Source of the DNA: an uncultured Eggerthellaceae bacterium
GTDB taxonomy: Bacteria; Actinomycetota; Coriobacteriia; Coriobacteriales; Eggerthellaceae
DNA: 64,000 bases
Assembly: GCA_947566075.1 (NCBI GenBank)
Contig: CANOIM010000004.1
Coordinates: forward strand, 1-64,000
Direction of reading: 5' to 3'
Shown here: positions 22,857-32,710 of the stretch, one piece after another
Layout of the letters: each line of letters begins with the position of its first letter
Numbering within the stretch: the first letter of the stretch is position 1
Notes under the pieces: generated by a model
What the model was told of the DNA's origin: nothing
Databases searched by the model: none
What the model saw: only the letters and a program-made list of their open reading frames with translations
Program-made: the position numbers and the translations under genes

Positions 22857-25627
22857 CAGGCATCACCCTTGCCCTTCGGCTTGCTGGGACGGCGAACATC
22901 CTTCGGCCCTCTCTTGTGCTTGCTGGTGGGAAGCCCGTAATGGTTGCGGCTCTGTTTGTGGTCTTGTTTGACGGGCTGCGCATCTGCTTCTGCTTCCGCC
23001 GTCACCGCATCTGCCGCACCATTCGCGCGCTCTGCCACGGTTGCAGCCTTCTTGTCAGCCTCCAAGCGGGCAACGGGCACCTGCACGATACCGGTGGTGT
23101 AGGCGGCATCGAAGGAGAAGAGGCCTATCTGGGTGCCGTACTTCTTCGCCAGCTTCGCATAGCGCTTCTCGCGCGTCTTCCACATGCTGTAGAGCGGCGT
23201 GGCCACGGCGATAGAGGAATAAGAGCCAGCCACCAGGCCGATGACCATGGCGAAGGCGAAGTCCTTCAGCGTCTCTCCGCCGAACAACAGCATGGCCAAC
23301 ACCGGCACCAGAGAGGTGAGCGTGGTATTGATGGTACGGATGAACACCTGGTTCATAGAGTGATTGGCCATGGTCATGAAGGTGCAACGGATGTTCTCAG
23401 CCTTCATGTTGTCATTGATGCGGTGGAACACCACCACGGTGTCATAGAGCGAATAGCCCAGGATGGTGAGCAGGGCAGCGATGGTGTTGGGGTTCACCTC
23501 CCGGCCCACCAGGGCATAGATGCCCATGACCAGGATCAGGTCATGCAAGAGCGTGATGACCGCCACCACGCCCATCTTGTATTCGAACCGGATGCCGATG
23601 TAGATGATGATGAGCACCAGGGACACGCAGAAGGCCAGCAACGACGAATTGATGACGCTCGTGCCCCAGTCAGGACCGATGGTGTCAACGCCTACATCCT
23701 GACTGGCGATGCCCAGCTGCTCAGCCACATCGTTGGCCTTGGCGTTCATATCAGCAGCATCAGCATTGGCCGTGCGCACCAAGAAGCCGTTCTCACCGGA
23801 AGTCACCGTGGTCTGGATGGAAACATCCTCCTCACCCAGCTCTGCGAAGGCATCGCGTACCTGGTCGGTGGTCACCTCACCTGTATTCGTATAGGTGACG
23901 GAAGAGCCGCCCACGAATTCGATGCCGAAGTTGAACCCTCTGAAGCCCATGACCGCCAAGCAGGCCACCATGGCCACCGCAGCGATAGAGAGGAATATCT
24001 TGCGGATGCCCAAGAAGTTGATGTCCCGTTTCAGGAAGCGCCCGCGGATCTTCTTCTGGGCGTCTTGCGCCACCGCTTGCCCCTTCGCCAAGCCGTCACG
24101 CTCTTCCAGCACCTCCAAGGATTCCTCTGGATCCATCTGTTCGGCCGTTTCAGCTTCAGCCACAGAAACGCCTTCGGCCGCTGCCAGCCCACGATAGCCT
24201 GCCGCTGCGGCCTGGCAATCCTTGACGCCCCAGAAACCCGGGTGCTTCGCAATGGATCGCGGTGCCAGCAGGCGGATGAGCGGTGCCTTGAACAAGAGCA
24301 TCATGGCAATGTCACAGAAGATGCCCAGAGAAAGCGTCAGACCGAAGCCCTTGACCCCGGCACTGGCCAGGAAGAAGAGGCAGAGGGCCGATACCAGCGT
24401 GACGGAGTCAGCGTCAATGGAGGTGAGGATGGCGTGCTTGACGCCGGATTGGCTGGCGGCGCGCACGCTCTTGCCCATGCGGATCTCTTCGCGGAAGCGC
24501 TCCACGGTGAGGATGGAGGAGTCAGCCGCCATGCCGATGGTGAGCACGATGCCCGCGATGCCCGCCAGAGACAGGCTGAACAGCCCGAAGGCGGAAAGCG
24601 CTGCCAAGATGCCCAAATAGATGATGGCGAACACCAGCATGGCGCTAGCGGTGATGATGCCAAGGCCCTTATAGAAGAACAGCAGATACAGCATGACCAG
24701 GGCCAAGCCGATGAGCACCACGATGAGGCCTGCATAGAGCGCATCCTGGCCGAGGGTGGGTCCTACTACCTGACTGGTGGAGAATTCGAAGTTCACGGGC
24801 AGAGAGCCGCTTTCCAGAACGGCCTGGAACGCCTTGGCCTCATCGGCTGAGTAGTTGCCGGTGATGGAGACGTTGCCGTCAGAGATGATGGACTGCACCG
24901 CAGGGGCGCTTTCCACATTGTTGTCAAGCAGGATGACGATCTGGCCCTTGGTGACCACCAGGTCCCGTGTGGCCTCCGCGAAGGCCTCCGTGGCCGTCTG
25001 GTCAAGGTCAAGGTTCACGGCATAGTAGGCGCTGGTCTGGCTGGCGCGGTCTACCGTGACGCGCTCCAAGCTATCCCCGGTGAACATGGTGGTGTACGTG
25101 CTGGGATCCACCTTGAGCTCTTTGCCCTCTTCGGCCGGGAAGGAATAGCCGAAATCATCCTTGATGGTGGCGAATTCCCCATAGTTGCCATTCTGGATGT
25201 CTTGGACCACCTGGTCATCCGTGAAGGAATCAAGGCGGGCGAAGGCCAGCTGGCCCGTAGAGCCGATGGTCTCCAAAGCCTGTTCGGCATCTTCCAGGCC
25301 AGGGATCTGCACGAGGATCTGGTCAGTCCCTTGCACTTGGACGGTAGCCTCGGAAGCGCCCAGGGCATTCACGCGGTTCTCGATGATGGTGCGCGCCTGC
25401 TCCATGTCTTCCGTGGTGACCTCTTGGCCCTCATCAGGGTTGGCTGAAAGCACCACAGACAGGCCGCCCCGGATATCCAGGCCTTGGGTGATCTTGTCCT
25501 GGGGTGGCGTGAACAGGATGATGGACCCGATGATCAACAGGGCTGAGATGACCAGAAGCCAGATATTGCGACGCTCTTTCGTCCGTACCGGCTTCTTCTT
25601 CGGCGTCTTCGCGCGCTCTAGTGCCAT
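22856..25627 (-). CDS. secDF: fused protein translocase subunits SecD and SecF
   Basis: Single 923-residue protein that joins SecD and SecF, the membrane complex that uses proton motive force to help Sec export. The SecD half has the DIRGGLSVVL motif at about residue 53 and the periplasmic P1 domain, then six helices. A linker of about 80 residues (470-545) leads to the SecF half with FNFGIEFVGGSSVTYT and GYSLYDTVVVFHRINDN. The C-terminus is a basic tail ending KGKGDA. SecDF fusions are known in Bacillus. YajC is absent here. It is followed by the DUF1292 gene and preceded by tgt. Confidence 0.95.
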   Translation of the reverse strand: MALERAKTPKKKPVRTKERRNIWLLVISALLIIGSIILFTPPQDKITQGLDIRGGLSVVLSANPDEGQEVTTEDMEQARTIIENRVNALGASEATVQVQGTDQILVQIPGLEDAEQALETIGSTGQLAFARLDSFTDDQVVQDIQNGNYGEFATIKDDFGYSFPAEEGKELKVDPSTYTTMFTGDSLERVTVDRASQTSAYYAVNLDLDQTATEAFAEATRDLVVTKGQIVILLDNNVESAPAVQSIISDGNVSITGNYSADEAKAFQAVLESGSLPVNFEFSTSQVVGPTLGQDALYAGLIVVLIGLALVMLYLLFFYKGLGIITASAMLVFAIIYLGILAALSAFGLFSLSLAGIAGIVLTIGMAADSSILTVERFREEIRMGKSVRAASQSGVKHAILTSIDADSVTLVSALCLFFLASAGVKGFGLTLSLGIFCDIAMMLLFKAPLIRLLAPRSIAKHPGFWGVKDCQAAAAGYRGLAAAEGVSVAEAETAEQMDPEESLEVLEERDGLAKGQAVAQDAQKKIRGRFLKRDINFLGIRKIFLSIAAVAMVACLAVMGFRGFNFGIEFVGGSSVTYTNTGEVTTDQVRDAFAELGEEDVSIQTTVTSGENGFLVRTANADAADMNAKANDVAEQLGIASQDVGVDTIGPDWGTSVINSSLLAFCVSLVLIIIYIGIRFEYKMGVVAVITLLHDLILVMGIYALVGREVNPNTIAALLTILGYSLYDTVVVFHRINDNMKAENIRCTFMTMANHSMNQVFIRTINTTLTSLVPVLAMLLFGGETLKDFAFAMVIGLVAGSYSSIAVATPLYSMWKTREKRYAKLAKKYGTQIGLFSFDAAYTTGIVQVPVARLEADKKAATVAERANGAADAVTAEAEADAQPVKQDHKQSRNHYGLPTSKHKRGPKDVRRPSKPKGKGDA

Positions 25628-25688
25628 GGAAGCTTGCTCCTTAGATTACATTTACGCAGTAACTTCGATATTCTGCCACAACTGGGAC

Positions 25689-26834
25689 TCAATAATCCTT
25701 TGCAGCGGGAGATTCCATCCAAGCCTGCAGAAAACCATCGTATTCGCCTGCCAGGACCGCTTCCCGGGCTTGGGCCATGAGGTTCAGCAGGTAATGGAGA
25801 TTATGGATGGACAGCAGGATACCGCCCAGCATCTCATCTTGCTTCACCAGATGGCGAAGGTAGGCCCGGGTGAAGTTCGTGCAGGTATAGCAGGAGCAGC
25901 TGTGATCCAGCGGCGTGAAGTCACGCGCGAACTTCGCGTTGCGCATATTCATGCGGCCTGTACTGGAGAAAGCGGTGCCCATGCGCGCTGTGCGGGTGGG
26001 CAGCACGCAGTCGAACATATCCACGCCCTCTCCCACCGCGCGGACAAGGGTGGTAGGGTTGCCCACGCCCATAAGGTAACGAGGCCTGTCAGCAGGAAGG
26101 GCCCGAGCTGCCTGGCCCAAGGTCTGGAACATCACCTCATGGCTCTCCCCCACCGAATAACCGCCGATGCCGAAGCCCCCGAACCTGCGGCCCCCTGCAG
26201 CTTGGGACTGGTCTTCTATCTCACGCAACCGCCGGATGCTCTCCAACCGCAGGTCAAGGTGCATCCCCCCTTGAACGATGCCGAAGAGCGTCTGGTCCTT
26301 CCGTTGGTGGGCAGCCAAGCAGCGCTTCGCCCAAGAGGCGGAATAGTCCACCGCCTTCGCCACGAAATCCTTCTCAGCCGGATAGGGGGCGCATTGGTCT
26401 AATTGCATGATGATATCGGCCCCGATCAGCTCCTGGATGCGCATGTTCTCTTCCGGTGTCCAGAAGATGTTCGCCCCGTCATAGATGCTCTTGAACCGAA
26501 CGCCGTCATCGGAGAGCTTCACCGTGTCCGCCAGGCTGAATACCTGGAAGCCCCCCGAATCGGTCAGCATGGGACCGGGGTAGTGCATGAATTCGTGCAC
26601 GCCCCCCGCTTCGGCCACCACCTCAGCCCCCGGACGCAAGGCCAGATGGTAGGTGTTCGCCAGCACCACCTGAGCTCCCAGCTCCTCCAACCTGTCCGGC
26701 GTGAGCCCCTTGACCGTGGCATGGGTGCCCACGGGCATGAACATGGGCGTGTGGAAGTTCCCGTGGGCCGTGGTGTAGGTGAGCGCCCGAGCGTGACCGC
26801 TCACGGCATCAACCGTGCAATCGAAGAGCGTCAT
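25689..26834 (-). CDS. tgt: tRNA-guanine transglycosylase
   Basis: Exchanges G34 of Asp, Asn, His and Tyr tRNAs for preQ1 or queuine. The 381 residues contain the catalytic MLTDSGGFQVFSL (Asp), GVDMFDCVLPTRTARMG (nucleophile Asp in the family) and the zinc site CSCYTCTNFTRAYLRHL with the distant His. It lies 10 bp after a HAD-type gene and 61 bp before secDF. With queH and queA divergently placed nearby it forms the late queuosine pathway. Confidence 0.96.
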   Translation of the reverse strand: MTLFDCTVDAVSGHARALTYTTAHGNFHTPMFMPVGTHATVKGLTPDRLEELGAQVVLANTYHLALRPGAEVVAEAGGVHEFMHYPGPMLTDSGGFQVFSLADTVKLSDDGVRFKSIYDGANIFWTPEENMRIQELIGADIIMQLDQCAPYPAEKDFVAKAVDYSASWAKRCLAAHQRKDQTLFGIVQGGMHLDLRLESIRRLREIEDQSQAAGGRRFGGFGIGGYSVGESHEVMFQTLGQAARALPADRPRYLMGVGNPTTLVRAVGEGVDMFDCVLPTRTARMGTAFSSTGRMNMRNAKFARDFTPLDHSCSCYTCTNFTRAYLRHLVKQDEMLGGILLSIHNLHYLLNLMAQAREAVLAGEYDGFLQAWMESPAAKDY

Positions 26835-26843
26835 GGCTGCCCG

Positions 26844-27788
26844 CTATTCCGCCCGAAGGGATGCCGCATCCCCGGGCGCGTGATCACCGGTGACGGCGTC
26901 TGCCACCAGCGCCGCCTTGCGTGCCGCCTCTTCCAAGTCTATGGGCACAACGGCGTTGTCTTCCAGGGCGCGCAGGGATTCCTCCTGGGGGATGACGTCA
27001 GTGCGAATGGCCTTCGCCGGATGGGCGCAGGGCGGCAGCGCCTCAGCCCAGGCAACGAACTCATCCATAGTGCCATGCTTGATGGTGGTCAGATCGAACG
27101 AGACCGGGTCAAGCAACCAGTCCGTCACCAGATAGCCATCAACCCCCAGGTCCAGCACCGCCATGTCCTCCATGGTGTTGTTGCCCACCATGAGCACGTC
27201 CTGGCCGGGAACGCCGATGGCAGCCAACACCTCTGCGAAGTAGGTCTGCTTCGGCTTCACGGACGTGGCGTTCTCATAGCTGGTGATGCACGCGAACTTC
27301 GCCGGATCAACCCCTGCCCAGGCCAGCCGGTGCTCTACGGCCACCCGAGGGAACATGGGCATGGTGGCCAGCACCAGCGGGTAGCCTTTCTCCGCCAACG
27401 CATCCACCACACGGGCGCTTGCCGGATTCGGTGTGAACCCGTCTCCGATGTGCGGGAAGTCCTCTTCGTAGAACTTCGTGGCCAGCTCCCGCATCTCCCC
27501 TCGCTCCGCATCTGTCAGCGGTGCTCCTGTAGCGGCTTCGTACACCGGGAAGAACGTCTCCCAGAATGCCTGTTCGTTGGTGCGCCCATCAGCATGCTTC
27601 GCCATTTCCTGAGTGCCCGCCTTCAAGGCCTCCATGAAGGCCGGGGCGTTCATCCCCTGGGCCGCCATGAATGCTGCGATGCGCTTGAAGTAAGCGCTCA
27701 TGAAGGCGTCTATGTCCATGGGCAGCAATGTCCCATCCAGATCAAAGCAGATGGCGCGGTAGGCGCGCTTCGCATCCGTCATGCTCAT
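26844..27788 (-). CDS. HAD-superfamily hydrolase
   Basis: Haloacid-dehalogenase-type phosphohydrolase of 314 residues. Motif I is FDLDGTLLPMD near residue 15; motif II Thr/Ser lies in LATMPMFP; motif III Lys and motif IV are in SVKPKQTYF and MVGNNTMEDMAVLDLGVDG. A helical cap spans about residues 25-110. The last 80 residues are an extension without recognisable domain. It is the first gene of the tgt unit and is divergent from queH (44 bp gap). Substrate unknown; a role in nucleotide or queuosine metabolism is only suggested by position. Confidence 0.85.
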   Translation of the reverse strand: MSMTDAKRAYRAICFDLDGTLLPMDIDAFMSAYFKRIAAFMAAQGMNAPAFMEALKAGTQEMAKHADGRTNEQAFWETFFPVYEAATGAPLTDAERGEMRELATKFYEEDFPHIGDGFTPNPASARVVDALAEKGYPLVLATMPMFPRVAVEHRLAWAGVDPAKFACITSYENATSVKPKQTYFAEVLAAIGVPGQDVLMVGNNTMEDMAVLDLGVDGYLVTDWLLDPVSFDLTTIKHGTMDEFVAWAEALPPCAHPAKAIRTDVIPQEESLRALEDNAVVPIDLEEAARKAALVADAVTGDHAPGDAASLRAE

Positions 27789-27832
27789 CCCTCCGTCTTC
27801 GCGCGTTGGTCTGACGTGCTAGTATACCCCGC

Positions 27833-28606
27833 ATGACCCTACCTTCTGACACATTCCATCCCCAGAGCGCACCCCAGCGGCTCTTGCTCCATGTCTGCTG
27901 CGGCCCTTGCTCCACAGCCCCTCTGCGCACGTTGCAAGAGCGCGGGGTGGAAGCCTGCTTGCATTTCGCGAATGCGAACATAGCCCCGGCGGAGGAATAC
28001 GAGCATCGCCTGAGAACAGCCCGAGGCTATGCCGAAGCGCTAGATATCCCCTTCATCGAAGGGGAATACGAGCCGCAGCGGTGGGCTGAGGCTGTGGGCA
28101 CGCTAACCGAAGAGGAGCGCACCTCCTCTGATGGCACCACGCCCCCTCCGGAGCGCTGCCGCGCCTGCTATCGGATGCGCTTCCGGATGAGCGCCGCCTA
28201 TGCAGCCGAACACGGGTTCAACGCTTTGGGCACCACGCTTTCGGTGAGCCCCTACCAATACACGGATATCATCCGCGAAGAGCTGGAACAGGCCTGCGCA
28301 GAGGCGGGCATCAACGCCTTCTTCGAAGACTATTCGCCGCTCTACCCTGAGACCGTCCGCACCTCCCAGGAAGAAGGGCTCTACCGCCAAGACTACTGCG
28401 GGTGCTTGCCCTCCAAGGCCGAAGCAGATGCGGGCCGGGCTATCCGGAAGGCAGAGCGGGAAGCCCGTAAAGCTGAGCGGGCCCAAGCACGCCAGGCCGA
28501 AGAGGCAGCTCGGGAAGAGCGCCGCCGTGAGCAGGCGACCTATGATGCCAAGCAGGCCAAGAAGAAAGCTATCAGGAGAGCATTGCGCACCCATGAAGAC
28601 CGCTGA
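27833..28606 (+). CDS. queH: epoxyqueuosine reductase QueH
   Basis: Reduces epoxyqueuosine to queuosine in tRNA, the non-orthologous replacement of QueG in anaerobes and others. The 257 residues hold the paired Cys motifs LLLHVCCGPCSTAPL near residue 24, PERCRACYRM and DYCGCLPS, which bind the [4Fe-4S] cluster and metal. The C-terminal 60 residues are a Lys/Arg/Glu/Ala helix (RKAEREARKAERAQARQAEE), longer than usual and probably RNA-contacting or coiled. It overlaps queA by 14 bp. Confidence 0.93.
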   Translation: MTLPSDTFHPQSAPQRLLLHVCCGPCSTAPLRTLQERGVEACLHFANANIAPAEEYEHRLRTARGYAEALDIPFIEGEYEPQRWAEAVGTLTEEERTSSDGTTPPPERCRACYRMRFRMSAAYAAEHGFNALGTTLSVSPYQYTDIIREELEQACAEAGINAFFEDYSPLYPETVRTSQEEGLYRQDYCGCLPSKAEADAGRAIRKAEREARKAERAQARQAEEAAREERRREQATYDAKQAKKKAIRRALRTHEDR

Positions 28607-29687
28607 TTTCAACTATGAGCTTCCGCCAGAGCTGATCGCCCAGGCTCCCCATGTTCCTCGGGATGAATGCCGCCTGCTGGTGCTCCACCGTGCCACAGGT
28701 GCTCTGGAAGACCGCATCTTCCGAGATATCCTGGACTATCTGTGCCCCGGAGATGTGCTGGTAGCCAACGAGACCCGGGTGCTCCCGGCGCGCCTTCTGG
28801 GCCGCAAGCGCGGCACCGGCGGAGAGGCAGAGGTGTTCCTGCTGCGGGAAGCGGCCGGGCCAGAACCGCGCACGAACCGGGTGGCCTTCTGGGAAGCCCT
28901 CGTACGCCCCGGCAAGCGCCTGAAGCCCGGCAGCGGTGCCGTGGTGGATTTCCTTGCGCCGGATGGATCCGTAGCGCTCTCAGCTGAAGTGGTGGATTGG
29001 GTGCCGGAGGCCCAGAAGGGGGAACGTCTGGTGCGCCTGTCCACGGAACTCCCCTCCCTGGATGAAGCGCTCCATGCTGCTGGCAGAACGCCCCTGCCTC
29101 CTTACATCAAAGGCTACGCGGGCGATGACGAGCTGTACCAAACGGTCTACTCCCGCCGGGAGAGCTCTGCCGCCGCCCCCACGGCGGGCCTCCATTTCAC
29201 CCCTGAGCTCATCCAGGCCTGCCGGGAAGCGGGCATAGGCTGGGAGACGGTGGAATTGGAAGTGGGACTGGATACCTTCCGCGTGGTGGATGAGGAAGAT
29301 CCGCAAGACCACGCCATGCACACAGAGCGCTATACCGTGCCCGCCTCCACCGTGGGTGCCATCCAGCACGCCAAGGAAGAAGGCGGACGTGTTTTCGCCG
29401 TGGGTACCACCAGCGTGCGCTCTTTGGAGAGCGCCTGCCGGGATGCCACGGGTGCCTTTGGGGGATTGAAACCGAAAGAGCGCGCTGCCACGGATCTGTT
29501 CCTGTTGCCAGGCAGCCCCTTCCACGTAGTGGACGGCCTCATCACGAACTTCCATGTGCCTAGGTCCACACTGATGATGCTGGTATCCGCCTTCGCCAGC
29601 CGCAACCAGATCATGGAGGCCTACGCCCATGCCATAGCTGAGCGGTACCGCCTGCTCTCCTTCGGCGACGCCATGCTGATCCTATAG
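28593..29687 (+). CDS. queA: S-adenosylmethionine:tRNA ribosyltransferase-isomerase
   Basis: Transfers and isomerises the ribosyl group of SAM onto preQ1-tRNA to make epoxyqueuosine. The 364-residue protein starts MKTADFNYELPPELIAQAP, the canonical QueA N-terminus; a frame open to 28428 is rejected as it runs back through queH. Family marks include PTAGLHFTPEL and the C-terminal ITNFHVPRSTLMMLVSAFA. The start codon lies inside queH, so the two products are coupled; the substrate order QueA then QueH is reversed relative to gene order. Confidence 0.96.
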   Translation: MKTADFNYELPPELIAQAPHVPRDECRLLVLHRATGALEDRIFRDILDYLCPGDVLVANETRVLPARLLGRKRGTGGEAEVFLLREAAGPEPRTNRVAFWEALVRPGKRLKPGSGAVVDFLAPDGSVALSAEVVDWVPEAQKGERLVRLSTELPSLDEALHAAGRTPLPPYIKGYAGDDELYQTVYSRRESSAAAPTAGLHFTPELIQACREAGIGWETVELEVGLDTFRVVDEEDPQDHAMHTERYTVPASTVGAIQHAKEEGGRVFAVGTTSVRSLESACRDATGAFGGLKPKERAATDLFLLPGSPFHVVDGLITNFHVPRSTLMMLVSAFASRNQIMEAYAHAIAERYRLLSFGDAMLIL

Positions 29688-29714
29688 CGCACCAGAAACA
29701 AGGCTCTTTCGTCA

Positions 29715-29749
29715 TAAAAAACGGCCCCTTCCGAAGAAGAGGCCGTTTC
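29715..29749 (-). terminator. Rho-independent terminator of the cold-shock gene
   Basis: On the reverse strand a GGCC-rich stem (arms AAACGGCC / GGCCGTTT) is followed by six T residues directly after it. It lies 23 bp beyond the csp stop and also sits between convergent queA and csp, so it may serve both. Confidence 0.8.
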
Positions 29750-29771
29750 GTAGATTGTGTTTATGCTGCGC

Positions 29772-29975
29772 TTACAGTTTGCAGACGTTACTAGCCTGCA
29801 GCTTGCCGTTCTGACCAGTGGTCACATCGAAGGAGACCGCAGCCCCTTCGTCCAGAGTCTTGAAGCCGTCCATCTGGATCTCCGAGAAGTGAACGAACAG
29901 ATCCTCGCCATCTGGCTGAGAGATGAACCCGTAGCCCTTCTCAGGGTTGAACCACTTAACAGTACCTTCCGCCAT
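29772..29975 (-). CDS. cold-shock-domain protein
   Basis: Single CSD protein of 67 residues, an RNA chaperone that binds single-stranded nucleic acids. RNP1 (KGYGFI) and RNP2 (DLFVHF) are intact, with the family start MAEGTVKWFNPEKGYGF. The upstream gap 29976-30182 contains a long leader region as usual for csp genes, but I see no defined cold box. Monocistronic, with its own terminator. Confidence 0.95.
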   Translation of the reverse strand: MAEGTVKWFNPEKGYGFISQPDGEDLFVHFSEIQMDGFKTLDEGAAVSFDVTTGQNGKLQASNVCKL

Positions 29976-30182
29976 GCTAAATCCTCTTTCCTAAAGCCTT
30001 GCTCCCGCAAGACCTTGAACCGACGCTCAAGCTGTCACCTTCGCAGCTGGAGCATGCTCCTATTATGCGGAGCACGCACCACTATACGCTAATTAGCTCT
30101 GTCGTGGGAGCAGATTTCCAAGCTCTTCAGTTTTCCTGCAAACTCGTTGCCGAATCGAAAACTTCATCCCTAGCCATTAGTG

Positions 30183-30608
30183 CTAGGGCTCAGGTGCGTA
30201 GTCCGCCAGCGCATCCATGAGCCTGGGCTCCATGGCCTGAGATGAACCTTCCATATCGGAGATGTCATGGCCATAGGCATCGGCGATGGCCTGGGCTTGG
30301 CTCCGGCGCAGGTCTGCCAATTCCCTATTCCCCGCTTCCGCCTGATAGGCCGATGCCAACAGCACAGACCGGGCCACATATTCTGAGACCCCCGGATCAG
30401 TCCCCATGACCTGCATGATCTGGGCAATGGAATCCGGTGCCAGCGCTAGGAAGGCCTCCCCATCCAAAGCCACTGCCTGACCCACCGCCGCTTCCAGAGA
30501 ACGGGCAGCTTCTTCTGGATCCTTCTGCGTGGATTGGCGCGTGATGGTGCGCATGACCGCCGCGGCCAGATCCGTCAGCATCTTCACGATGTAATCCTGA
30601 TGCAGCAT
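30183..30608 (-). CDS. conserved hypothetical protein (DUF6483-like)
   Basis: All-helical 141-residue protein beginning MLHQDYIVKMLTDLAAAVM. The N-terminal helix with QDYI-type start resembles the uncharacterised DUF6483 proteins of Gram-positive bacteria; I rate that only as likely. No Cys, signal peptide or catalytic motif. It lies 20 bp downstream of aspS on the same strand and may be its operon partner. Confidence 0.65.
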   Translation of the reverse strand: MLHQDYIVKMLTDLAAAVMRTITRQSTQKDPEEAARSLEAAVGQAVALDGEAFLALAPDSIAQIMQVMGTDPGVSEYVARSVLLASAYQAEAGNRELADLRRSQAQAIADAYGHDISDMEGSSQAMEPRLMDALADYAPEP

Positions 30609-30628
30609 AGAGCGCCTCCGTATCTGCC

Positions 30629-32407
30629 CTAGAGCAGGCGCAGATCCACTTCCTTGAGCTGACGGGCCGTCACCTCAGAGGGCGCCCCTGTCATGGGGTC
30701 AGCCGCACTGGAGGTCTTCGGGAAGGCGATGACATCACGGATGGAATCCTTGCCTGCCAGAAGCATCACCAAACGGTCCAACCCCAGCGCGATGCCCCCG
30801 TGGGGCGGCGTGCCCAAAGACAGCGCATTCAGCAGGTGGCCGAACTTCTCATCGATGGCTTCGTCAGACAAACCCAGCACCCGCAGCACGCGCCGCTGCT
30901 CTTCGGGGTCATGGATGCGGATGGAGCCACCGCCCATCTCGTAGCCATCCATGACGATGTCATAGGCGTAGCTGCCACAGGCCAGCGGGTCCGTCTCCAT
31001 GAGATCAACGTCCTCATGGACGATCTTGCTGAATGGGTGATGCTCAGCGGCGTACTTCTTCTCATCCTCGTCGTACTTGAACATGGGGAAATCCACCACC
31101 CAGAGGAGCGCGTGACCCTCCCGAGGGATATCCAGCAGGTCTGCCATATGCATCCGCAGAGCAGAGAGCACTGCGTTGGCCACCGCGGGTTCGTCAGCGG
31201 CGAACAGGAGCAAGTCTCCCGGCTCAACCTCCATCTCAGCTTTGAGGGCGGCCCATTCCTTTTCGGTGAAGAACTTCTTGATGGGGCTCTTCTCTTCGCC
31301 GGAGGTGGTGAATGCCACCCAGGCCATGCCCTTGGCACCGTTGGCCTCAGCAATGCTGGCCAGCTTCTCCACGTCTCCGCGGCTCCAGTCCCCCGCCCCC
31401 TTCGCGTTGATGGCCTTCACCACGCCACCAGACTGGGCCACGCTGGCGAACACCTTGAAGCCCGTGTCCCGCACGATGTTGGTGATGTCATGGAGCAGCA
31501 TGCCGAAGCGCACATCAGGCCGGTCACAGCCGTACTTGTCCATGGCTTCTTGGTAGGCCATGCGCTGCAGGGGGATGTTCAGCTCGAGCCCCACGGCCTT
31601 GAAGACCTCTTGCAGGACGCCCTCCATCATGGTCATGACGTCGTCTTCGGTGACGAAGGACATCTCTATGTCCACCTGGGTGAATTCCGGCTGACGGTCA
31701 GCACGCAGGTCCTCGTCTCGGAAGCAGCGGGCTATCTGGAAGTAGCGCTCCACTCCAGCAGCCATGAGCATCTGCTTGAACTGCTGGGGGCTTTGGGGCA
31801 GTGCGTAGAACTTGCCCGGGTTCGGCCGTGAGGGCACGATGTAGTCCCGAGCACCCTCAGGGGTGGAGTTCGCCAGGATGGGTGTTTCCACCTCCACGAA
31901 GCCGCGCTCATCTAGCGCCCGGCGCATAGCCTGCATCACGGTGTGGCGCAGGTGCAGGTTCGCGTACATCTCCGGGCGGCGCAGATCCAGGTAGCGCCAT
32001 TTCATGCGGGTGGTCTCATCGGTTTCGATGCCGTTTTCAATAGCGAAGGGAGGCGTCACGGACTTGTTCAGCACCTCAAGGCTGCTAGCCAAGACCTCTA
32101 TCTCACCGGTGGCCATATCAGGGTTCACCGCATCAGCGGCGCGCAGGCGCACGCGGCCCTGCACCTTGAGGACGTCTTCGCGGCCCACGTGCTCCGCTTT
32201 CGCAAAATCATCCGCGGAAACGCAATCGGGATCTACCACGATCTGGGTGTATCCCGTGCGGTCACGCAGGTCTATGAAGATGAGGCCGCCGTGATCGCGG
32301 TTGTGCCAAGCCCAGCCGGTAAGCGTCACCTCACGGCCGTCGTCCGCCGCGCGAAGCTGCCCGCAGGTAGCAGTGTGCATGCTGTATTCATTGATGAGAT
32401 CAGCCAT
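30629..32407 (-). CDS. aspS: aspartyl-tRNA synthetase
   Basis: Class II synthetase of 592 residues, the bacterial type with an anticodon-binding OB fold (LTGWAWHNRDHGGLIFIDLR), catalytic core motifs RYLDLRRPEMYANLHLRH and FRDEDLRADRQPEFTQ, an inserted GAD domain at about 290-420, and motif 3 GIALGLDRLVMLLAG. Asp versus Asx specificity cannot be told by eye. A strong dyad at 32468-32499 lies upstream of its start and could be a terminator for upstream reading. Confidence 0.97.
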   Translation of the reverse strand: MADLINEYSMHTATCGQLRAADDGREVTLTGWAWHNRDHGGLIFIDLRDRTGYTQIVVDPDCVSADDFAKAEHVGREDVLKVQGRVRLRAADAVNPDMATGEIEVLASSLEVLNKSVTPPFAIENGIETDETTRMKWRYLDLRRPEMYANLHLRHTVMQAMRRALDERGFVEVETPILANSTPEGARDYIVPSRPNPGKFYALPQSPQQFKQMLMAAGVERYFQIARCFRDEDLRADRQPEFTQVDIEMSFVTEDDVMTMMEGVLQEVFKAVGLELNIPLQRMAYQEAMDKYGCDRPDVRFGMLLHDITNIVRDTGFKVFASVAQSGGVVKAINAKGAGDWSRGDVEKLASIAEANGAKGMAWVAFTTSGEEKSPIKKFFTEKEWAALKAEMEVEPGDLLLFAADEPAVANAVLSALRMHMADLLDIPREGHALLWVVDFPMFKYDEDEKKYAAEHHPFSKIVHEDVDLMETDPLACGSYAYDIVMDGYEMGGGSIRIHDPEEQRRVLRVLGLSDEAIDEKFGHLLNALSLGTPPHGGIALGLDRLVMLLAGKDSIRDVIAFPKTSSAADPMTGAPSEVTARQLKEVDLRLL

Positions 32408-32467
32408 CGTCTCTGGGGTTCCCTTCAGTCTAAGGATGCGAAACCGTTCTATTGTACGCTATTATCT

Positions 32468-32499
32468 GGTTACGCGGCCGCTTCGCGGACCGCGTAACC
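32468..32499. repeat. inverted repeat upstream of aspS
   Basis: Ten-bp perfect arms (GGTTACGCGG / CCGCGTAACC) around an inner CCGC-TTC-GCGG hairpin, 60 bp upstream of the aspS start on the reverse strand. It may act as a terminator or leader structure. A TACAAT hexamer on the reverse strand at 32451-32456 could be the aspS -10 box. Confidence 0.5.
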
Positions 32500-32710
32500 G
32501 TTTGACGCTGCGGCTTCTTCTGACACACGATCTTCACCCTTATGCGCTTACCCTCACAGCCCGCAAGGCTGCTCGGCCGCGCGGCGGGTGAATCTCGTGC
32601 ACCAGAAGAACCCTCGCTATCTTTGGTTCAACCTGAACCCTCTCACCATCACACGAATGCGGGTGCGACGTTAGATCACCACCTCCCATCATATTAGGAG
32701 ACGCCACCAA

